Below, in pieces: positions 26,960 to 55,700 of a stretch of 64,000 bases of DNA. The DNA is taken from NCBI RefSeq assembly GCF_018691265.1, contig NW_024881283.1, positions 6,173,731 through 6,237,730 of the forward strand, given 5' to 3'. The translations under genes and the position numbers were made by a program. Under the pieces are notes generated by a model that worked only from the letters and a program-made list of their open reading frames with translations, did no database searches and was not told the origin of the DNA. The stretch comes from Tyto alba (lineage: Eukaryota > Chordata > Aves > Strigiformes > Tytonidae). The number at the start of each line of letters is the position of its first letter. Position 1 is the stretch's first letter.

Positions 26960-27450
26960 TTCCTGTCTTGTCAGCGCGCGTTTCCTCTGCTTCGGGGAGG
27001 GATGGCGTCCAAGGCAAACGGCATTCCTTTTGCTCACCAACCCCGGCACCGTCCGAAGGAAGGGGCAGCCGAGTAGCTCTGACGCTGACAGATGGTGATT
27101 TAGAAACTGAACCGCTGGGAGACACAAGCCAAATCAGATACGGGGCCTCGGGGATACTGGTGGTAACTCCGGTAAGGATGTGCAGCTATTACTCAAATTA
27201 ATTCTGCCTGCGGCTTTCCGAAGGAAGCTGTATCCAGCAGGGCGAGCAGCATTTCTACAACCCCCAGAGACCACCGATTGCACGGACTAACTGAGCTGAT
27301 CATTCCCCACCTGGCTCTTTGCGGCTGCCTCTCGGAGTGCTGCGAAGGAGCTGCAGCATTCGGAGCACGGGAGCCTGCGGGGATTACGCGTTACTGCTGG
27401 GGAGCAGGGGCGACCTGTGAAACGGGCCAGGATCCCTGCGGGAGGGAGTC
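26960..27450. promoter_or_regulatory. Isolated CpG-rich patch, candidate promoter or enhancer
   Basis: Over roughly 490 bp there are about 25-30 CpG dinucleotides, while flanking DNA has very few. A consensus-like donor (CCGGTAAGG) sits at about 27171 on the plus strand. No coding exon or recognised TATA box accompanies it. It could start a lncRNA or act as an enhancer; the assignment rests on composition only. Confidence 0.4.
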
Positions 27451-27717
27451 CTGGGATCCCTCTGTTTTCATAGCCCAGGGAGAAAACACTCCCCATCGTG
27501 TTCTTCTTTATCAGCAAACTTCTGGAAATCAGACCCTTTTCAATTAGATGCCCACGTGTGGATTTAAGGAGTATGGGCAGTCACGTTTGTAAATGTTTAC
27601 AGCAGCATATTTCAAAAGCATTTGAAGCACATACTTGTGAAAATCCATCCTCTAGCAGTAAAGACCTCAAGGTGCTGTGGAAATGTTCTTTAATTAGCGC
27701 ATGCAATTTCTGAGGTT

Positions 27718-27862
27718 GAATTATTTCCTTAGCCCCATTTTATAGATGGGAAAGCCAAGGTACAAGTGAGGCAGCGTGTTTCCCAAGGCTACATAGCGTG
27801 CTAGTGCCTGAGCCAGAAACAGCCCCTACCACTTCTGACTCCCAGTTTCTTGCTCTAATTAC
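27718..27862 (+). repeat. MIR SINE remnant, best preserved in the window
   Basis: CCCCATTTTATAGATGGGAA, then AGCCAAGGTACAAGTGAGGC, TTCCCAAGGCTACATAGC and GAGCCAGAAACAG follow the MIR core almost without gaps. Confidence 0.65.
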
Positions 27863-30800
27863 CAGAAAATTCCTCTCCTCTATGGCACAGCCAACTGGTT
27901 CCAATAATAAATCCAAGATGTTGCAAAGATCAAGTCCATTTTTTCACTGCTTAACCCAAAAAAACATTTAATTTTCAAAACACAGGTTTGGCTTCTCACC
28001 AGAGAAGGGTTTTGTTTTTCATTATTCATCTGCTTTTTGTTTTTTTCTCTCTCTTTTTAAAAGCCAAACATTCAATCACTCTGTTCAATATAGAGTTCCT
28101 AGGCTAGGAGCGCTGCAACTATCGTTACCCTATAAATCTTCATTATTCTTACTATAAATACACTTCTGTATTTTTCATTTTGTTATTTTTATGACTAAAT
28201 ATGGCACCTTTAGCAAACCTCAAAATGCTTTCCAAAATTAAGAACTTTGAATCAAATCCTTATTTCTGAGAAGCAATGCTTTTTAAAAAATTGTAACATT
28301 CCTTGGTATATGTCCAAAGCAATAACATTAACCTATGGCTTTTCAACACTACTTTAATTATGCCAGTCTACGGTGGTAAAGATAATACTGCCTTACTTAG
28401 ACACAGTCAGATTGTCATAATGGTACCTTATGTTACCTACTCCTGTATGGGAATAAGCCAAATCAGGATAATATTTACATTTTTTTAAACCGTGCCTACT
28501 CTAAGTATGTCAGAACAAAAGATTTGTGAAGAAGTTTTAATGTTAACAGGTACTTCTCCTAGCATGTACAGTAATCACTGCTGGGTTGAAAAGAAGAGAC
28601 ATGCACAAAAGAATGACATTTGCCCTTTTTTAAAAGTAGCAGGATATTATTTCTAGCTTTGCTTTTTTATTTATTTGTTTTCTTAGCCTAGAAATTCAGA
28701 TTCTGTGAAGGCTGGAAGATTCTCAAATGAGTAGAAAGTAAATGAAAATAGTTTTATCACAGAGTTTATGAATGTAAAGATTGATCTGTTAAAAGGAGAA
28801 GCAAATTCTGTTTCTCATTCCCCATTTGGCACAAATGAGTAACTAACATTGTGGAGAAAGGATGCTTTTGTTAAGGAACTAAATCCCACAGACTCTTCCC
28901 ACCTTGTCCAAGAACCAGTAACTCACTATATATAGGAGAACAATGGGGTGGTTAAAATGACTGAACGCACCCGCCTTTCATCTCTGCTCACCCTGTGGAA
29001 CTGTATCTGCCGAAAAAATCAAAGATCAACTCACTGGTCAAACTTCTCAGATGCATCTTTCAGTAATACCTGTGATCCTCAAAGTGGCGGAAATGATCAA
29101 CTAAGATTTGCAGTTCTTTATAAAAAGGACTGTGATTCCGCCGTCAGCAGCACCCTGCAGAGTAACATGACCCTCATATTCTCCTTCACCCCGTAAGATG
29201 GGGTTGTCCGCAGTTAATTTTCCAGTACAACAGCAGGAGGCAACAGGGCTTCACCACGGGTAGTGGAAACTTTAAAACTAGATACCTTTACGGGCCTTTC
29301 GGTTGTATTTCCTTAGGTCTAGAGCCTTGTGCTGAGCTAACAGGCATAAGCTCTGGAAGCAATACCACTCAGTGGAGAACAAAAGAGCTTTAGGGCTTGC
29401 AAGTGGATCGAAGGCAAGCCAGGAGATCAAAGTTGTTCACCACATGCCGGCTGCAGCAGTGGTGGCACCGTCAGCCTCTCTGCCACACAAAAGAAGGAAA
29501 TTAATCATTTTTTCCTGGATGCTTTTGATATGGACACTAACTCTCTTTCATCAAAGCCAAAGAATACCTGGAACACCACTTCAGAGGATTTCAAATTATC
29601 CCAATTTATCTTCAATACAAAGAACACTAAAATGGGAGAAACTGGATGGTTTGCAATTTAAAAATCAAAAACACACACAAAAGCTTTGCTGCAAAACTCA
29701 AGCTTATGAAAACCCTCACCTACTGAGCTTTTAGGCTGAAAAAGATGGAACCTCTACCTTCCTTTAAGTTTGTCAGCCATCACTAAAACACGAGCAAGCT
29801 CAGGAAAAATTTTCTCATTTCTTTTGTATCAGAGTGCAAAACCTGCCGAAAACCTTGCTAACAGAAATAAGCAAATTACAGTTTACTTCTGGAACCATGC
29901 TGCCCCAAGCCAAAGAGTTCAGACAGCAAGGCTTTATCCTCTTTCAACTTAGGAGAAAACTTGTCAAGATTCCCAGCCTAATTCCCCGATCCATGTTTGT
30001 TGGAACCAGAGGAACAAACTAAATGTTTGACTGATATATCTGAAATTTTCAGCAATCAACTGTCTCTAAGAAAGAAGCTGTTGGTAAACTGCATTGTTGG
30101 CAACCAAGAAACGATACAGGTGGGTACAGGCTCCCTGCTCACTAAAATCATTAGTTCAGTTGGCCTGTTTGGAGCAGAACATTCCCTCCCTGCTCCCCAA
30201 AATGGGTACTGCTCCACCAAATCCAGAGAATTTCAGGCATTTATAGCATTTGCTACATTCAGATACCTTCAGATCAGTCTTACAGATTTAATATACTCCA
30301 CAGTATGCAAAAACACAGATATCCTATCCTGGAAGAGGTGTGAATATCATCTTATCTTCCCTCTTCTTCCTCATTCATTAGAACTGGTTTATATCTTTTT
30401 AAATATCAGGTTTAGAGTCTTAGAAAATTCCCCTGAGATCATCTACTTAGTAATTGTAACTGTGATGGTCTCATTCACAGAAATGGTCAGGTTTTGGTTT
30501 ATTCTGATATATTCTGCATAGAGGGTTCCCATGCTACATCGTAAACCTGAAAAATTACTGGAGTCAGTGGGAGATTTGCACATGGCATCAACATTTCTGC
30601 AAGCCAGATCCCTGTATGCAAATATGCCTCTCCCACCCATTCAAATTTGCTGCTTCTCAGTGTCACTGAATCTTGTTCCAAGCACAGAGCAAAAGCAATC
30701 TTTCCCACCCCCAAAGAAATTATCCAGTCCCCCCACATATATTATCAAGCATATGTATACCATATTCAGGGGATTCTCTGATGTACTCATAAAAAACACA

Positions 30801-33800
30801 CAAAAATTCCCATATGAAGCCGACTGCCTAATAAGAAGAAACCTTCTGCAAAAACCTCACTGAAATGTGTTTTGCTGGAAGTTAAGCAGCCTTCCCACCC
30901 TGCCTACTGCAGAGTTAGACTAGAGCAGATTCAGCCCGCTTACCTTCCACTCACTGAAAGACTGTCCTTAGCAAACCCTACCCTTCATCTTTGATTTCTG
31001 GATTAATAGGTCCAGAGGTTTAGACCTCTGGTTGTTCTTCTTGCTCTCATTTAATCTCCAGTGTGTTCTTCTTCCTTAGTGCTCAAAGCTGGGAGCACCA
31101 ATGCCTACCAGAGTGGCACGATTAATTACCCCCGTGTCTCACGTGACTTGCCTGCTAATACATGCCAAAATAAAATTAGGGTTTTTTTACAAAGCACCAA
31201 CTGTTGAATCATATTCATCTTGTGGTCCACTAAAACTCCTGCATCCTTCTCTGCTATGCCACTACTAAGCTATTTCCCACTCTTTATTTATAAACCCACT
31301 CTGGTTTTCCTTGCTGTCAGAACAGTTGTCTAGGAGAACCTAATATACCTTTTCTGGACTTGTAGGAAGAAATGTACCAACAATAAATGCTAATTCAGCT
31401 GTACAAAATCCTGGAGAGACAGAAAAGATGAGTGTGCGCTGATTGTTCCCTGAGAAGACTCCTTGTTGGTTGTCCAGCAGCATCTGAGCAAGAATACAAT
31501 TTGTAACTGCTCCAGAAATTAACCCATGGGTCCCTCACGTCACAACTACATGCATGTTATTTTTGTGATCAATGACCATTTGTGAGGCTGCTCAAAAGAC
31601 ATTTCCAGCAGTTTCCAACTGCTGCTATGTTTTCAGTTTAGTATTCAAGCTGCAGGTAGCAGTCAGCACTGCGTAGAGCCAGATGTCACATAACTGGGAC
31701 CAAATCACCACATGCTTCTGCTTTTCCACCCAGTGCCCAGTTTTGCCATTACTTCATGACACGGGTGTGACACTCCACCCAATTCCAGATTTTAGTTTAC
31801 AGCAATAGAGTGCTAAAGACACATGCTCAGTGAAGATTAAACTGAACACTTCATATGCTGCTTGGAGCTTGGTGTGACTGAAACCCATAGAAAGTGCTGT
31901 TATCTGCATTTTACAGAAGGGATTAACTGAAACAAACCCTGATTTAGTCCCCCTTAACTCCAAGCACCTGCTTAAAGTGCCTCAAATAGAAGCCTAAAGT
32001 GAAGAGTGGATCTTCTTCCACGCATGCTGCACTGCTCCACATTCACAGAGATGTGCCCAGCTGCATGCTGTGGAGTGCAGCAGAGACTCGTGCAAACTGC
32101 TGCAGTGACAGCTGGTCAACTGGCACTGCCACCTTCCAGCCGTGCTGTATCCAAGACAGACACCCTGATGAGTCCATCGTCTCTCCCCATTAGGGCGTGA
32201 TGCCCACGCCCCACACTGCACAGACCCCAGTTCCTCCCCTATTTCCCTGCCAGCTGATGCACTGTGCCTTGTGCCTTCCCCCATGCTGGCTCCACTTAAA
32301 CGGGGCATTTGCAAGACCTTTTGCATTTTCTGTTGCCTTGAAATTGGATGGTAACAGTTTAAACAGACTGGAACTTCTGTTTGCAACAACATCGGATGTG
32401 TTTGTATTGAGTCATTAGCTGAACTGCTTTTGGAGTTACACAGAATGCCCACTGATGGGGTGAAAAAGTCTATTTATTTATTTTACCTTAAAACATCATT
32501 GGCATAAGATCCCACAACTGACTGTATATGCACTACAAACATCCTGGCAGATACCCCAAGAGCTACTCTCAATCAAATATCCAAAACCAGGATTAAGTCT
32601 GTCCCATGGGATCCTTATGGAGGATGTAAACAAACGAGTCCTGCCAGCTAGTAAATTATTACTGTGAACATCCAGAATACTCTTATTTGACCTATTAACA
32701 TTTTAATAAATTCTCTGAGGGTGAATTCCCTGTAGTACCAGGAAGAAAATAAGAAACAGACTTCTTTTATGATCCCATTCCTGGTAAATGACATCCACAA
32801 TCCAAGATGGCCCTTGCTGAATCCTGGCTCGGTGAGACACAGCAGTCTATTATTTGATCCTTGTGGGGATAGATGAGGCCTCCAAAGAAATTCCCTCAGA
32901 GGACTGGGTAAGGACATCCCTCAGCAAGGATATGAAGTAGATAAAAACTACAGAGGAACAGGGATCAATTGGTGGGGTGGGAATAGGAATGCAAAACCAG
33001 CAAGGGAAGCACGTATACTCATAGAGGGGAAAACTGACTGGCCTGGGAATAAATTCCTCTACCCCTGCTTGCTTGTTGATGTGCGTAGGTATTCTCCACT
33101 CTGAACTCTAGATGTTGTTGCTCACAGCCATTCAGCTCAGAAGCCAGTCGAGCATGATATTTCTTTAAAGGAACAGGAACAGAGGGTCCTTGTCCTGTTT
33201 GATCTTGGCTTTGTTGGGGAATCTTACAAAACCCACAGAACCAGAGAAATATGAATATGGGACTATCACGTAAGTGTCTTTGCTTTTTCTTAAATACAAG
33301 GCAAGAGAGAATATCAGGTTTCTATCACTGTACTGTGTTGATGTACAACAAACTGGGTCTGGATAAGAAAACTAGCAGGCACATGCATATCAATAATGAG
33401 CTTTTACTACCTCTTCCTTCAGAAATACCACTGGTAGCTAGAACTCGGTCAGAAATTATTTTTGCTTGCTGTGAGATAAGATAGGAACAGCAAGTCTTAT
33501 CAATAAATAACTCTGCCATAATTTGTATATATTACATTGAAAAAAAAATATCCCAGATCTCTATATCACTTTAAGTTGCATTATCTTCATCATATTAAAA
33601 AATGGTTTTGATCCAATTTTAAGACATCTCATGCAATAATAGAAAACAGATTTCATTGCATGTTTTCTCCTGGATTACTTAAATTACTTTCAGAATCTCA
33701 GAAGGCATTCCAAGCTCAAAGTTTTGCTTTATGTATCTTTACTGTTTTTTATTTTATTTATTATTTCAGTTATCCCTGGCCAAATTCTTCCCTGATCCAA

Positions 33801-36719
33801 ATCCATCGGCTACAGTTGTCTAAGACAGAGGACACACTTGGCGCCTGCAAGACCAACAACGGGGAAGGCTCTAACACAGTAACAGACAGTACCGAGGGCA
33901 GAAAAACTATTTGAGTCGGTTTCAAGCTCAAGCTAAAAATAGCAAATTCAAATTAAAATCTCCCAGGCCATATTCTCATGCTCAAAACCATTAATTTTAA
34001 AAGCTGAGACCACTCAGGGCCTCCTCCCAGGAGGTACTGAGTGACCCTTAACTCCAGTGAAAGTTACTGAAAGTTGAAAGAGCTCTGAAGCTCACAGGAT
34101 TGAGCCCTTCAACAGGCTAAGCTGCTGTTGACCAGCTAAGAAACAGACTGCCAGCATTACCCAGCCCTGTGGGGGCTCAAGGATCACCTCTCCAGTGGAT
34201 TCCAGTAAATGCCAATTGGAATTTACTCAGTAGTTTTCACGACCAAGTTCATAGACGGAGAAATCACTACTGTCCCAGCAGAGGTGACAAAATATACAGA
34301 TGTTTCGTCTGCTGACTACTGACATCCACACACAGGACAGAGGAATCCCCATGTGCTCCTACTAGAAGCTTCTGCCTCTTTGCCAGTTCACAAATTTTTA
34401 AGGGGGAATAAACAGTTTTTCAGGTAATAATATTCTTCTGGCAGTGTTTTTGCTCTGTCACAAGGTTAGGTGCATAAACAGCAGTCACTTCAGATATAAC
34501 ACTGAATATAAAATTCTTACCTTCTGCTGTTCCAACACAATCACATGATCCTGGCTTCCTTTTGCATTTTCATTGCCCAACATCCATCTCTATGGATTAT
34601 CCCAGGAAAAGCAAATTCTGTATTACTCAGCTGGAAGGAAAAATGGAAAGGAGTTATTAAAGATGCTGGATTCACTTCATCAAATGACAAAGAACAAACT
34701 GTTGGCTTTGAGTGGTTGTAAGGTAATAACAGAGAATGAGCGACAGCTTTGTGGGCTCTGCAAAGCAGAGCTCAGTGCTAACCAGTGAATGAATTGCCAT
34801 GTTGCAAAAAAAACCAAAAAAACAACAACAAAAAAAAACATCCTGAAAGCTGACACCTGAAAGGCACTCTGGGCAGGGACTTCAAAGAGGGTGAATTTGC
34901 AAGAGACCAGTTGCCAGTGACACTGAGGCACAAAAAGTGTTACTTGACAACTTCAACAGAGTTACCAGTTGTGGGTCTTGCTAGCTGTCTTGATTTTATG
35001 CCAGATTTTGCAATGTTGTAGGGAAGAGCTTGGAAAAATGACCTGAGGGTGCCCTAGGGACTCAAAAATCAGAAAACAAATAAATCAAACTGTAAATATG
35101 TTTTTAATTTCATGATTCTTGCACACCCAGGATTGCTGAAGAGTTGATATTCTAGAGCAATCAGTACTGGCCATGCTGCAGAATGATGATACAGATACTG
35201 ATCCTGCCCAGTATGAAGATGTAGGATTTTCACAATCTCCTGCAGAAATGTAGTAAGGGTCAACGTTCATTACATTTTTCACCCACAGGAAAAAACAGAG
35301 CGAATAACTTTTCACTCTACTCCCGGTTGGTTTCACACATTAGTCACGGGAATGAGGATGCCCCGGGGTGACTTAAGCGCACATTCACACCTTCCTTCAG
35401 AAGTTTCAGAGGATTGGCTCCATCGCCGGGTGCTGCTCTCATCGCTCTGTAAGGATGCCCAATTTCACCACCTGAAATTCCCCCGGCCAACAACCGGCAG
35501 CCTTGTGCTGCCCTCTCACGGGCTGCAAACAGCAGAGCAGCAACACCTCTGCCCGCCGAGACCCGGCAGCCACAGAGGCAATAAATAGTACAGAGGGTTT
35601 GGAGCTTCCCTGTCATCATGAGCTGGATTTATGGCATGATGCAGTGGCTGCACAACCACAGCCAGTGCTTTAGCAGCTCTGTCCCGTGCCTGGCTTTCCA
35701 TAAGAGGGTACAGGGCTCACAGAGCGAAGCTCCCGTGACCAGAATTACAGTGTTGGGTGATGCCGAAAATACCAACCAGCTCACAAGCATGCAGCCCTTG
35801 TTGCTCTGGGTCCACTCGTCCCTGCTCCATCATAACTAGTGGTCTCATTTTCTCCAGCAGCTGCCACCCTTGCTGTCAAAAGGCCTGAGGGAGTAAACAG
35901 GAGACGAGGGAGGATTACACCATACCCAATCCAGCCCCAAGTGCTGGGCTGATGACCCCGAAGGATCTCCTGCCCGCCAAGTGAAGAGGCAGTGGTCTAA
36001 CCTCAGAGCCGGGGGCAGCCCTGGTCTGGCTGGGATTCGGAGCACAGCATCTGCCCCGTTGGGTGGAGGGGAGCCGGGATTACAGCCTCTCACGAACCTC
36101 CTCGCCCCAGAAAAACACCGTTGGCCTTCTGCTGACGTTGCCAACAAGTGTCCAACTTTGTAAACCACGAGCCAGCACCACCAGCAGTGCTCTGAGTTGC
36201 ACACTCACAGCAGAGAGCTGAAAAATTTCCACACAGCTTATTTCAGTGCCTCCCGCCTTGAAGAGATGACCAAAGTGTTTTTAAAACACAGCAGTAGGAA
36301 TGTTATCCCTTTGCTACACCAAATTATTTGGGATGCACAATGAGTTTCCACAATACTTATGCAGAGCACGGCACAGTCCTGTGCACTACTCTATGAAGTA
36401 ATTAATTCCTTTCTTCGTTTAAAAGCCTCATGTTCTTTTTAAGGCAATCTCATGATGCGTGGGGGCCTGGGTTGTCAGCTTGGAGTGCTAAAATGAATTC
36501 AACCCCCGTCTCAGAAAACACAAGGATCTTTTAATTAGGAAATTTGGGGCTTGTTGTATTTGTCTTCTCACACGTGAAACTTTGGAGTACTCAGCAGCCC
36601 CCATTTTCTCGCCCCATTAAAGGGGCTGGAAACTCACTGTCCCTTTTCAGGAAGGGTTAAGATCCTCAGGCACAATGTGACCCGAGGAACAGAGGCACTA
36701 ACAGAGACCCCAGGGCTGG

Positions 36720-37334
36720 CCCTGTGCCCCCCTCCAGGCACAGACCTTCTTCTCCTGGGATGGCGATGTCCCCCCTGCCCCGGCTGCCTGTTTCACCATC
36801 CCATTCCCCCGCCCTCCTGTCCCCCCACACCGCCTCACCCAGGCCTGACCTGCCTTCCTGGCTCCGCTTGCTCCATCCACCCCTCCATCCCTCCCTCCAC
36901 ACACACCCTCACCGCCCCCTCAGCTCCTCCCTGCCTCCAGCCCTAGACCCTTCATCTCATCCCCCTCCACCCAGGCGTTCCCCTCACCTCCGGCCTCCAC
37001 CGGGCACCTCCCCGCGCCCCCAAACCCCAACTCTCCTCTCCCTCCTCAAACCCGCCTCCATTTTACGCACCCGCCCCCCCCCCCCCCCCACGCTCCCGCC
37101 CGCGCCACTGGCGCTCCTCCTGCCGGCAGGGGGCGCTGCCGCGGGCCGGGGCGCCCGTGGCGGCGGGGGCGCCGCTCTCTCCGCCCGCCGGGCGCCGCGG
37201 AGGAGGCGGCGGGGCAGCGCGGCGGCGGAGCGGGCCGCGGGCTCGGCGTGAGGCGGCGGCGGGGCCGGGGCCGGGGCCGGGAGGCGAGAGTCGCGGCCCC
37301 GCTGAACCCGCCCCGCGGCCCTGCGGGGAGCAGC
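36720..37334 (+). promoter_or_regulatory. CpG-island promoter of TRNAU1AP
   Basis: A pyrimidine-rich stretch (about 36,725-37,090, many CCCTCC units and a C run near 37,077) passes into a very CpG-dense block from about 37,090 across the start codon. There is no clear TATA box, which suits a housekeeping promoter. The purine-rich minus strand could form G-quadruplexes. The exact start site is not visible. Confidence 0.7.
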
Positions 37335-52403
<15,069 letters not shown>

Positions 52404-52750
52404 CCTCGTTGCTGAGGCACTGTGTCTGTGTGACAAGCCCGCCAGTGCGCTCCGGACTGTTATGCTGCACCTGGATCCTGCAGTAGTGAGGGGTGGCCCT
52501 GTCACCACCCAGGTCTGTTACTCGAAGTACAGGAGGACTGTGGCCTTTCCTGTACAGAATGAGTATCGTAGGAGCATCATGGTAACTTTTATTCATGGTG
52601 AAAGTTAGAACTGCAACAGTTTTATTCCTTTTGTCTTGAAATGAACTCTTAATACTTATTGGGAATTGTAATTTATAAACTTTCAACGAGATGGCACAGG
52701 GGAAAGACTCTACTCCAACGTACAATAAAAAAGTTGGTCTTTTAAGTAAA
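52404..52750 (+). terminator. TRNAU1AP 3' UTR and poly(A) signal
   Basis: The 3' UTR is about 340 nt. AATAAA lies at 52724-52729, followed by a GT/T-rich stretch (AAGTTGGTCTTTTAAG) typical of a cleavage region. The antisense open frame across this region has no family resemblance. Confidence 0.8.
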
Positions 52751-52759
52751 ATTACCCTT

Positions 52760-55700
52760 TGCATTTTGGTTCCTGCCCATCTTTCTGTTTTGCTGCCCAT
52801 TTAACTGTCTTCAGTCATTTGATCCAACTCTCATGAATGTGTTATTTTTAAAAAATCATTGTTGGATACCGCTAAAATGTCTCAAAAGCTTTCTAGTGAC
52901 TGGGTAAGGTTGCTGTAACTTGAGCATGGGAAAGAACCATGTAGATGAAAGCTTATGTTAAGCTGTGATCTTGAGCTAGCAAGTTTGTAGCTTGGTCTTC
53001 TTAAGCAATCTACCCTGAAGAGCATTTTGGAGAGTAAAGACAGAAAGGAGCGTTATAAAACTACTACAGACCGATGCCTTCTACTTGGTGATCTTTCACA
53101 CGTTTGGCCTGCTTCTCCACCTGTGTATGAGGAAATAATGCCCCATCAGTCAAGCAGTTTAAAACACTTTTACCGGCCACCTTCTTTCAATGTTATTTTG
53201 TGCACCATGCCTTTTTTCTTTGTGGACACACCGTGATGGTCTCATTGAGATGTTAAGATTTCATAGCGTCTTCCACTGTCCTGTCAGAGTGAATATGGTG
53301 AAGCTGAAGATCTTGCAGCAAAAACGGGTCAGAGCAAGCCAATCGATATATTGTGCAACAAATTGTTGCTAACCTGGAAAGCAGTTTTCTACTGGATGTT
53401 GTATAAGCTGGATGGACAAGCAATATATTTAAGCTAATATTATGTTGCATTAGAGGTGGAAGTGAAAATAATAGCACTTATGTACATGTTATAAGCCCTT
53501 TTCAGGCTTTCGTGCCTTAAACTCTTTGAGAAATAGGAACAGATAAACTACCTGTAATAAATGTCTATCCAAGAAATAGTTTGGTAACTGAAATTGCTAC
53601 TGCAAAGCATTTAGTTGCCTCCCTGCCCATGTTGATACCCAGATTTGCCACAAAATTTAAATACTTTCATAAAGCCTACTTCTGCTACACCTTTGTTTGT
53701 GTCCATAATTATGATATATTTGTCAGTCTGCGGTCTTTTTATCAACTGCAATGGTTAACGCACTGTGAATATGAGGGGAATGGTGACATATCCTGGAGTT
53801 AGTGTATTTTGGAACGACTGAAACTGGAGGACTACTGGACCCTTGCTTTCTCATCTGCTGTGATTTTTTTCCTCCTGCTGTGCATTTGACTGTGCCGTGG
53901 GCTGCTAACAGTGTCCTAACCTTCAGTTACTCTGAATTTAAGGAAATGAATGTCCCCTGCCTGTGCTGGTAGTGTTTCAGAGGCAGCAGAGAAGTGGAAG
54001 TGAGCAGAGTGCTTTTTTCCTTCTGATGTAGCTGGTCAGCTCAGATGATGCCTCTCTTGAAAAGTGCCTGTTGAACAGAATGGCGTTTCAGAGGTGATGT
54101 AAAGAAGGGGGTTTTATGTTCTGATGTTAACTGCTTTCTAGATCGTTCTGTTACTGTCTGCAACCGTGCTACCCTGTATGCCCTTCATGCTCCTCTTTTG
54201 GACCTTTCTCTCCTTGTCCCCCCAAATCCTAGCTGTTATTATGCAGGTCTCCCTAATGTGCTGTGGGAGGTGACCTGAAGCCACACTTTATCGATACAAA
54301 TTTATGCTGCTATTCTAAGGCTGGCCAGCATTGCTGTCCTGTGTAATATTTCCTAGTGCATGGATAAGCCATGTCCTGCTAAGTCTGTCTGTAAGGGACA
54401 GTGGAGCAGGTTATCGCAGAGCAGCACCCCATTTTAGTCTCTGCTTTTCTTTCTGTGGCCATTAGAGGTTGGTAACGTTTAGTCCGATCCATCACAATCC
54501 CCTGGTTTCTAGGAGAGCTGTGTATGCACACAACCCGTGGGCCCTTACGCGGAGAACAATTTGGGAGTGCAGAGCCCAGCAAAGATTACCTGCTGCAGCC
54601 CGTTTTTTACTGGGGCCGCAGAGCTTAAAATAGCTCACGCATTTCCTTTTAGGAGGGACGTTGACATGAGGCTTTGGGCCACCTTCCCCTGATGTGTGAG
54701 CCAGCCTTTTGGGGTTGTTTGCAAGAATCTTGGCCAATGTTCTGTTGACCTGTTAATCTCTTTGCACTTTTTGTTGTGTATCACTTATTCATCTTAATGT
54801 TCATTTTCAGCTCCTGGCCATTATTGCAGCATCTGAAGCACAGAGGAAACTTTTATGTGGAGCTACAAAACAGCCGGTCACCTGGATTTTGTAGGGTTTG
54901 TGTTTTGGAATCCAAGTTAAACAGAGTGTGGGATTTTGTTTCTCATGGATGGCTACAGGAAAAGCCCCGATTAATTACCATTTAGTGTAACACAAGATGA
55001 AAGACAAGGACTCCATGTAGTAAGGTAAATTCTGCTTTTATCTTTATGTGCTAAAGGCAAGAAATCCAAGGCAGATAATATCACACTTTACTGGGATTAT
55101 GTAATTCTTGAAAATTGCATCAAAATCTGCAACTGAGATGATGAAGTATTCTACCTTTCAGCATGCAATGTTTACTAGTAATTACAAGAACAACTCAAAC
55201 ATTCCTACTGTGTTACTTGAAAATATGATGATCCAATTTAGATTACTCTAAATTGCAGGGACTCTCGGATTACCATTTGAGTTACATAGACTGAAAAATG
55301 TCGAGCCAACTGCAGAGCTGGAAAGACGTGGGCGTTACTTCTGTTGGGCATGAAGTGGTGATTTCCAAAGCGTAAGCTGCAAGGCTGCGGGGTGGCCTGT
55401 TGCCATTAACATGTGTTTAATTACAAGCTTGACAGTCAGCATTGGGGCTGGCCTGTGAGAAATTCTGACCGGCTCTCACTTGGATGTGGAGTCTGAAACC
55501 ATTTCTGTAGCGAATGGGGGTCGTACCAGCGCAGCCCCGTGTATGGGTTGCGGGGTCTGGTGGGGACCAGCGATGATGTTTTCCATGTGTCTGTGACTAG
55601 AGAAAATTCCTGTTACTTGAACGGGTTTCAGGAGACGGGTTCATATCCCACACACCAAGAAGTACCGAACGCCCTTAGGTATTACTCTGAATCCCTTTTG

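Larger units (their letters stand above)
6500..36700. other. Long non-genic interval without recognisable coding exons
   Basis: About 30 kb lie between the divergent CCN and TRNAU1AP promoters. Open frames here are short, overlap randomly on both strands, and show neither recognisable domains nor consistent splice flanks. The contents I can name are a 43-bp tandem duplication, an A tract, a few MIR and CR1 remnants, two copies of an old interspersed motif and a CpG-rich patch near 27 kb. Enhancers or lncRNA exons could be hidden here; the sequence alone does not show them. Confidence 0.6.

Noticed and set aside
29997..30521. 174-codon plus-strand open frame
   Set aside because: Composition is like translated AT-rich intergenic DNA; no family resemblance.
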